A stretch of 11,515 bases of DNA from Flavobacteriales bacterium (GTDB taxonomy: Bacteria > Bacteroidota > Bacteroidia > NORP154), in the NCBI GenBank assembly GCA_012965625.1, contig DTSC01000236.1, forward strand, positions 17,510 through 29,024, in the 5' to 3' direction. Numbering within the stretch: the first letter of the stretch is position 1; each line of letters starts with the position of its first letter. The notes beneath the pieces were generated by a model, which saw nothing but the letters and a program-made list of their open reading frames with translations, was not told the origin of the DNA and did not search any database. Position numbers and translations under genes: made by a program. This document shows, piece by piece, positions 6,466-11,515 of this stretch.

Positions 6466-9400
6466 CTATCTTAATAAGGTGATATGCCCAATATATTCAT
6501 GTTCTTCCTGATTGAGATCTTCTGTTCTTATCATCCAGACATAAACATCCATTTGAGCACCTTCTTTGCCGGAATTTGCCTTTCCGTCCCAACCTTCCCA
6601 TTCATGGTAATTACCATTATATCTATATATTCTATCTCCCCACCGATTATAGATTATGAATTCAAACTCATCATCTCCGATTCCAATAATCTTCGGTTTA
6701 AAGAAGTTGTTTTCTTTAATATAACTATTAGGTGAAAAAGTATTTGGAGTATAGAGGACATACTCGCTAGTAATTCTAAAGTATTTTCCTATGCTATCTT
6801 TACAACCATTTGGTTCCGTAATGGTGAGGGTGATATAGAATATCCCTGTGTCCTTATATGTATGTGATAATTCTTCATAAGTTCCTGAAGTATTTGTAAT
6901 TCCAACGATGTCCCCATACCCCGACTCTGTAATAATCCCATCACCAAATTCCCATTGTCGTACTACTGATGGGTCTGTAAACAATGACATATCTACTAGA
7001 TTAATAGTGGGGTTTAGCGACGATGATTCTGTCTTGTCCATGGAGAAGCTCGCAGTAGGAGGTGAACTGATCGTTTGAGAAATTGTTGCTGTACAACCTA
7101 AATCAGAGGTAACAGTCAAATTAACAGTATATATGCCATGTTGTGTGAAAACATGTGATGTGTTTTTTGTCATAGATGTATTATACAAACCTGAAGCAGG
7201 ATTCCCAAAATCCCATGCCCATTGTGCTATTTCACCAGGTGTTTCAATAGTAGAACTGTCATAAAACTGAAGCATAAATTCATCAGGAAAACAATCTGCT
7301 TGAAAATCAGCAATAGGGGTTGGATTGACAGTTACAGTTCCCTGAATCGTTACAGGTGTTGAACAGCCATCAGAAACTGTTACATCATAGGTTGTAGTAG
7401 TGGATGGTGATACATTTGAAGAGGACGTTGTTGAAATAGGGGGATCCCACACATAAGTGTAAATTCCAGAACCTCCACTTGTGTTTATATTCAATGTAAC
7501 ATTATCTCCATCACAGATTATTTCATTACCCAGATTGGGAGAAATGGGATCTGCAACATTTACGGTAATTGTTTCAGAGTCTATGCAATTATTTGAATCT
7601 GTTACTACGACAGTATAGGTAGTTGTGAATAGAGGTGATACCTGTTGTGAACTTCCTGACACAGAATTATTCCAATTGTAAGTGTAAGGTGGCACACCAC
7701 CACTTGCGGATGCTGAGATGATTGTATCTTGTCCATAACAAATTAAAGGATCAGCGTCAGTAGATGCAATTAATGGAACCGGCTCATTGACTATGGCCAT
7801 GGCAGTAGTATCGCAACCATTAAGGTCACTAACAGTAATTGAAATCTGTCCTGCACTGAAACCGTTTCCAGTTAAGGAGGTTTGACCATTACTCCATAGG
7901 TAGGAAATTGGATTTGTGCCCCCACTAATGTATACAGTGCCTGAACCAGTAGCATTACCATTGCAATCTGCATCTATAGTTATAACAGAATCTATAATTG
8001 GTCCAGCAATATCATTCACATTTACATTGGTAAGGATAAATGAACAGTTCATGGCGTCAGTTATAGTTACAGTGTATGTTCCTGCCAATAGACCAGTAGC
8101 TGTCTGGGAGGTCTGCAGACCTCCTGGATCCCATACATAAGAATATGGCGAGCTTCCACCGATTGGATTTACTGTTGCTTCTCCATTATAATTTCCGCAT
8201 TTTGACGCCATAGTTGTTGCTGTTGCAGATAATAATTGGGGTTCAGTTATGGGGATGGTCTCAGATTGAATGCACCCTTGATTATCTGTAACATTTACAT
8301 CATAAGTACCAAAACTTAGATTGGAAATACAATTGGTTGTTTGTCCACTTTGAATCCAGAAATAGGTATAGGGTACTGTTCCCCCAGATGGGGTTAAGCA
8401 GATGCTTCCATCATTCATGCCATTGCAAGTGATATCAGTTGCGTTTATACCAATTGTTAAAGGGGCAGGTTCGTTTATTACGAGACTATTAATATTATTG
8501 CATCCATTCGCATCTGTGACTAAAACATTATGTATTCCTGCGCACATACCAGAATCACTTGAAGTTGTTATGCCATTTGTCCAACCATAAGAATAAGGTG
8601 TTGTTCCCCCAGCAACAGCTACCATGGCTGTTCCGTTGCATATACCACTGCAAGTTGCATCAGTATATGACGATATTGCGGATGCCAGGATCGGAGGCTC
8701 AGTAATTGAGAATGTATCAATACTTACACATTGGTTACCATCTTCAATCATTATAGTATATATATCAGCTGTAAGGCCAAAAATAAATGTGCTTCCAGTA
8801 GCAATAATATTGCCCCCACCATTAAACCATGTATATGTATAGGGTGTGGTCCCACCAGAAATAACCGTGTTGGCAGTTCCATTATTATCTCCGTTACAAT
8901 CAAGAGGACTAAATGCAATTGTATCAATATTGGGTCCTGCAATATCTGTAACCATGATGGGCATTGTGAAGGTACATCCCATTCCATCTGTTACGATGGG
9001 ATTATAAACTCCTGCATATACTCCAGTGATACACGAGTCTATTGTGTTAGCTGAATCATTCCACACTATGGTATATGGTGCAATACCTCCTAAAGCATTA
9101 ACGCAAGCACCTCCATTATCTGAACTACAGGTTGTGGGGGATATTGTATTTTGAATCAAGCTAAGCTGCGTTGGTTGGGTAATAAGCACACATTTTACCA
9201 CAGAACATCCGTTTGAATCCGTAATTGTTACACAATAATTTGCTCCACCTGGAGCTGAGCATAAATTGCTAGCAGTTTGCGTTGTCTGTAAAAGGCCATC
9301 ATCCCACAAATAGGTATATGGCCCTATACCACCACTTGGATTTGCAACAGCAATTCCATCACAAGCATTAAAGCATGTAACATTGGTTGGCGAAAGACTT

Positions 9401-11343
9401 GCACTAAGTGCTACAGGCTCTATAATGGTAGCTGAGGTCACAGATTCGCAGCCATTAATATTATTCACAGTAACAGTATAAGTTCCTTGACAAAGTGCGG
9501 TTGCTTGGTTTGTTGTGTCTCCGCTATTCCAAGCATAAGTGTAAGGACTTCCTGCTCCAGAGACAGATACTTGAGCAAATCCATTGCAGTTACCATAACA
9601 ATCTATATCTGTTACATTTGAAATTGCTGCTACTAGAAGGCTAAGTGTTGCTGTAGCTACAGAGATACAACCATTACTGTCTGTTAAAGTAATAACGTAC
9701 GAACCGTCACAAAGACTACTTGCTGTGACAGTGCTTTGAGCCGCAGGATCATTCCATAAATATGTATAAGGAACAGTACCTCCTGTGGTAGTTACACTTG
9801 CACTTCCATCACAAGAATTTACACAATTGGGATTTATTACTGTTGTATTCAAAGCCAGAACAGCCGGTTCAGTGATTGTTATGGTTGTAGAAGCAAGACA
9901 GCCGTTTGCATCTGTAATGTCTAATGTGGTTATTCCGGTACAAAGCCCTGTAGCAGTTAAAACGGTCTGGCCATTACCCCACAAGTATGAATATGGCTGT
10001 GTACCACCATTGGCTAGAGCTGTAGCCATGCCATCACATGAGCCATTGCAATTTGCATTTGCGCTTGACAATATACCAGCTGTTAATATAGAAGGCTCAT
10101 TAATAGTTGTGGACACAACTATTGTACAGCCATTGGCATCTGTGACAGTCACGAATTGGCTTCCTCCAGATAAATTTGTTGCTGAACTAGAAGTTTGTCC
10201 ATTGCTCCATAAATAGCTGTATGAAGGCACTCCGTCAGTAACAACTACTATAGCGCTTCCATCTGTCCCTGCAAAACATGAAACACCGGTACTTGAAGAG
10301 ATATTCGCAATAACCAGTCCTCCATCCAAAATAGTGAAGTTAGAGACTACCAGGCAATCATTCAAATCGGTAACTGATACACTATATGATCCAGCGCTTA
10401 GGTTTGAGATCAATGATACGGTATCTCCAGTACTCCAACTATACGTATATCCAGGGGTGCCACCACTTGTATTAGCCTTAGCTGATCCATCAGAACCACC
10501 CTGACAACTTACATCTATTGTTGTAACAGTGTTTGCAAGTATTGTTGGCTCTACTATGGACTCCGAAGCGGAAGCTGTATCTCCTGCATTATCAGTAATG
10601 GTAACAATATAAGTTCCTGGACAAAGACCTGTTAGGCTACTGGTTACTCCTCCATTGTTCCATATATATGGAGCAATGCCAGTATTTGGTGTAGCTGTGG
10701 CTGTTCCATCACATACTCCATTACACGTAACGTCAGTGGTTGCAACAACACCCGAAATTTGGGTTACGCAACCCAAATTATCCACAAGGATATTAATATA
10801 ACCACTGCAAGAAGAAAGCCAAATAGGCCTGAAAGTGATATAACACCAATTTCCTGTAGGAGTGAAGGTGAAGGTATATGTCTGCCAATTGGTATGCATG
10901 ATTGGGCCAACTTGTCCAAGTAATTCTCCAGTACCGCAATTTCCATTTCCCCCATATATAGCAAAAGAGCTATAGCAATTCCCTGGTCCTGCTGTATTGT
11001 AAGTGTTACTGTGGGCCAGGTCAACACTTATTGTATATGTTTGTCCAGAAACCATGCAATTAGATAAGACTTGAGTAGCACCCTCATAATATCCTCCTGA
11101 AGAACCTCCTGATTGCAGAAAGCTGACGTAGGTATTGCCATTGGAAGCTGGCTGGGTTATACCCCATTGGCCAGGCTGCGTATCTGGACTGCCGCCACAG
11201 TTTACCCAGGGCGACGGTACAACGTGTGCTTGAGAGGTTCCTTCAAATGAAGGATTATTGGCACATAACGGCTGGCCATTAACCTGATAAAAGTTAAAAC
11301 CGGCATACAGAATTATAAAGAGACTTGTAAGGTAATTCTTCAT
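6466..11343 (-). CDS. Giant secreted SprB-repeat / PKD protein with T9SS type B sorting domain
   Basis: A 1625-residue protein. Residues 1-23 are a signal peptide (hydrophobic core LFIILYAGF, likely cut before Gln24). Residues 24-195 form a Cys-rich jelly-roll-like N-terminal domain beginning CANNPSFEG. Residues 199-1191 are thirteen SprB-type repeats of about 76 residues, each built on C-N-G...DG, GG-x-x-PY-x-Y-x-W, a G-x-Y strand and V-T-D-x-N-G-C, mostly joined by an EPxxL linker. Two diverged beta-sandwich repeats follow (1192-1343), then two PKD domains (1344-1427 with WAWDFG; 1428-1525 with WEFGDG and SHTYKDTG). Residues 1526-1625 are the gliding-motility-associated (CHU_C/type B) C-terminal domain with YTPNTFSPN, IYNRWGDRIY and a final YIGHITLLR. 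Known relatives such as SprB are exported by the type IX system and act as surface adhesins in gliding or attachment. Surface or extracellular location is well supported; adhesion is an inference and the binding partner is unknown. Distinct from SprB itself, which is far larger, so no symbol is given. Confidence 0.95.
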   Translation of the reverse strand: MKNYLTSLFIILYAGFNFYQVNGQPLCANNPSFEGTSQAHVVPSPWVNCGGSPDTQPGQWGITQPASNGNTYVSFLQSGGSSGGYYEGATQVLSNCMVSGQTYTISVDLAHSNTYNTAGPGNCYSSFAIYGGNGNCGTGELLGQVGPIMHTNWQTYTFTFTPTGNWCYITFRPIWLSSCSGYINILVDNLGCVTQISGVVATTDVTCNGVCDGTATATPNTGIAPYIWNNGGVTSSLTGLCPGTYIVTITDNAGDTASASESIVEPTILANTVTTIDVSCQGGSDGSAKANTSGGTPGYTYSWSTGDTVSLISNLSAGSYSVSVTDLNDCLVVSNFTILDGGLVIANISSSTGVSCFAGTDGSAIVVVTDGVPSYSYLWSNGQTSSSATNLSGGSQFVTVTDANGCTIVVSTTINEPSILTAGILSSANANCNGSCDGMATALANGGTQPYSYLWGNGQTVLTATGLCTGITTLDITDANGCLASTTITITEPAVLALNTTVINPNCVNSCDGSASVTTTGGTVPYTYLWNDPAAQSTVTASSLCDGSYVITLTDSNGCISVATATLSLLVAAISNVTDIDCYGNCNGFAQVSVSGAGSPYTYAWNSGDTTNQATALCQGTYTVTVNNINGCESVTSATIIEPVALSASLSPTNVTCFNACDGIAVANPSGGIGPYTYLWDDGLLQTTQTASNLCSAPGGANYCVTITDSNGCSVVKCVLITQPTQLSLIQNTISPTTCSSDNGGACVNALGGIAPYTIVWNDSANTIDSCITGVYAGVYNPIVTDGMGCTFTMPIMVTDIAGPNIDTIAFSPLDCNGDNNGTANTVISGGTTPYTYTWFNGGGNIIATGSTFIFGLTADIYTIMIEDGNQCVSIDTFSITEPPILASAISSYTDATCSGICNGTAMVAVAGGTTPYSYGWTNGITTSSDSGMCAGIHNVLVTDANGCNNINSLVINEPAPLTIGINATDITCNGMNDGSICLTPSGGTVPYTYFWIQSGQTTNCISNLSFGTYDVNVTDNQGCIQSETIPITEPQLLSATATTMASKCGNYNGEATVNPIGGSSPYSYVWDPGGLQTSQTATGLLAGTYTVTITDAMNCSFILTNVNVNDIAGPIIDSVITIDADCNGNATGSGTVYISGGTNPISYLWSNGQTSLTGNGFSAGQISITVSDLNGCDTTAMAIVNEPVPLIASTDADPLICYGQDTIISASASGGVPPYTYNWNNSVSGSSQQVSPLFTTTYTVVVTDSNNCIDSETITVNVADPISPNLGNEIICDGDNVTLNINTSGGSGIYTYVWDPPISTTSSSNVSPSTTTTYDVTVSDGCSTPVTIQGTVTVNPTPIADFQADCFPDEFMLQFYDSSTIETPGEIAQWAWDFGNPASGLYNTSMTKNTSHVFTQHGIYTVNLTVTSDLGCTATISQTISSPPTASFSMDKTESSSLNPTINLVDMSLFTDPSVVRQWEFGDGIITESGYGDIVGITNTSGTYEELSHTYKDTGIFYITLTITEPNGCKDSIGKYFRITSEYVLYTPNTFSPNSYIKENNFFKPKIIGIGDDEFEFIIYNRWGDRIYRYNGNYHEWEGWDGKANSGKEGAQMDVYVWMIRTEDLNQEEHEYIGHITLLR
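6469..6768 (-). other. T9SS type B (gliding motility-associated, CHU_C) C-terminal sorting domain
   Basis: Residues 1526-1625 show the usual order of this family: LYTPNTFSPN, then an FEFIIYNRWGDRIYRY strand pair, a WEGWDGKANSG loop, YVWMIRTED and a final YIGHITLLR strand. It marks the protein as cargo of the type IX secretion system. The type B domain is distinct from the shorter type A domain and usually depends on SprF-like partner proteins, none of which is encoded here. Confidence 0.92.
6769..7314 (-). other. Two PKD domains of the giant protein
   Basis: Residues 1344-1427 and 1428-1525 carry the PKD core: ADFQAD...WAWDFGNP...HVFTQHGIYTVNLTVTSDLGC, then ASFSMD...QWEFGDG...HTYKDTGIFYITLTITEPNGC. 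The second is longer because of a Gly/Ser/Thr-rich insertion after FGDG. PKD domains are beta-sandwiches typical of cell-surface stalks and probably act here as a spacer before the sorting domain. Confidence 0.8.
7771..10749 (-). repeat. Array of 13 SprB-type protein repeats
   Basis: Repeat starts, in protein residues, are 199, 270, 345, 421, 497, 571, 647, 728, 804, 887, 963, 1039 and 1115, with the last ending at 1191. Seven units are exactly 76 residues; extremes are 71 (first) and 83 (ninth). Each carries an initial Cys (T-C-N-G type), the GGxxPYxYxW core and, in all but the first, a closing Cys in NGC or similar. Units are clearly related but diverged, so the array is old and not a fresh slippage expansion. 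The extra cysteines vary by class (see findings). Confidence 0.9.
10759..11274 (-). other. N-terminal Cys-rich jelly-roll-like domain of the giant protein
   Basis: Residues 24-195 lie between the signal peptide and the first SprB-type repeat. The domain opens with NPSFEG, has QTYTISVDLAHSN, NWQTYTFTFTPTGNW and a closing GYINILVDNLGC strand, the layout of galactose-binding-like or carbohydrate-binding beta-sandwich modules seen at the start of Bacteroidota secreted proteins. It contains eight cysteines (27, 49, 96, 123, 136, 167, 179, 192), an even number consistent with four disulfides. Carbohydrate binding is plausible but unproven. Confidence 0.6.
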
Positions 11344-11355
11344 CCAAACTATTTC

Positions 11356-11440
11356 TTTATGGAAATGGCATCATTAGATTTTACAATAATTAATGTGGCA
11401 ATCATCTTAATAACTTGATAAATAGACGTTTTTCCATAAA
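11356..11440. repeat. 10-bp inverted repeat upstream of the giant gene
   Basis: TTTATGGAAA at 11356-11365 and its exact complement TTTCCATAAA at 11431-11440 flank 65 bp in the 106-bp gap between the giant gene's start and the stop of the gene at the right edge. The arms could be paired operator half-sites or an extended hairpin in the leader. No clear TAnnTTTG promoter at a sensible distance from the ATG was found in this gap. Confidence 0.3.
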
Positions 11441-11449
11441 TAATGGTTG

Positions 11450-11515
11450 CTATTTAATCAATGTTATATTGCCCTTTTTAATTATAGATTCTCCATTTTC
11501 TAATTCAGCCTCTAA
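11450..11515 (-). CDS. C-terminal end of an unidentified gene (5' part beyond the window)
   Basis: On the minus strand the frame from the right edge reads 21 sense codons, ending ...NGESIIKKGNITLIK, then TAG at 11450-11452. The composition (Glu/Lys/Ile-rich, no rare residues) looks like a normal protein C-terminus. The 106-bp gap before the giant gene begins is a typical intergenic length. The fragment is too short to identify the product, and a chance open frame of this length is quite possible. Confidence 0.4.
   Translation of the reverse strand, partial: LEAELENGESIIKKGNITLIK

Noticed and set aside
7916..10216. Several plus-strand open frames (62-143 residues) opposite the giant protein, for example 9785-10216
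   Set aside because: They lie antisense to a well-supported repeat-containing gene; the periodic coding pattern keeps the opposite strand open. Their translations share the repeat period and match no family.
7771..10749. The repeated DNA as a CRISPR array or other nucleotide-level repeat array
   Set aside because: The period is about 228 bp, the units are diverged in DNA and the similarity is best seen in protein, with no short identical repeats separated by unique spacers.
6466..11343. Naming the giant gene sprB, or calling it a tailspike, toxin or contact-dependent inhibition protein
   Set aside because: It shares the SprB repeat type but is much shorter than SprB and has a different N-terminal domain; there is no toxin-like C-terminus, only PKD domains and a T9SS sorting domain.

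Overview
The window looks like a chromosomal segment of an AT-rich member of the Bacteroidota, probably a flavobacterium-like or Cryomorphaceae-like lineage. The main reasons are a giant secreted protein with SprB-type repeats and a gliding-motility/type IX secretion (T9SS) type B C-terminal domain, the Bacteroidota-style pair of rhomboid proteases, a membrane-anchored endonuclease/exonuclease/phosphatase protein, and the lack of Shine-Dalgarno sequences before the starts. I see no phage, insertion sequence, CRISPR array, tRNA or rRNA.

Layout. Bases 1-4687 are a plus-strand run of four tightly packed genes: a rhomboid protease cut by the left edge, a second rhomboid protease overlapping it by one base, then after 70 bp a membrane-anchored endonuclease/exonuclease/phosphatase-family protein, then a TMTC-like multi-spanning glycosyltransferase-type protein with C-terminal TPRs that overlaps its predecessor by 4 bp (ATGA). 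This run meets, with only 4 bp between stop codons, a minus-strand peptide-type ABC-transporter solute-binding lipoprotein (4692-6350). Upstream of that, also on the minus strand, lies a 1625-residue T9SS cargo protein (6466-11343). The last 66 bases hold what appears to be the C-terminus of another minus-strand gene.

How the genes fit together. The plus-strand run concerns the inner membrane and periplasm (intramembrane proteolysis, a phosphodiesterase-like enzyme, a putative glycosyl or mannosyl transferase). The minus-strand genes make surface-exposed or envelope proteins. A functional link between the two sides, such as glycosylation of the secreted protein by the TMTC-like enzyme, is possible but not shown by the sequence.

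I did not find a clearly new system. The most interesting signal is inside the giant protein. Its 13 SprB-type repeats of about 76 residues fall into three cysteine classes in which the extra cysteines appear and disappear in pairs, which predicts a repeat-specific second disulfide. Secondary points are a probable inserted low-complexity peptide in the phosphatase/nuclease protein, a hairpin overlapping an 11-bp direct repeat downstream of the giant gene, and two rhomboids with different active-site contexts.
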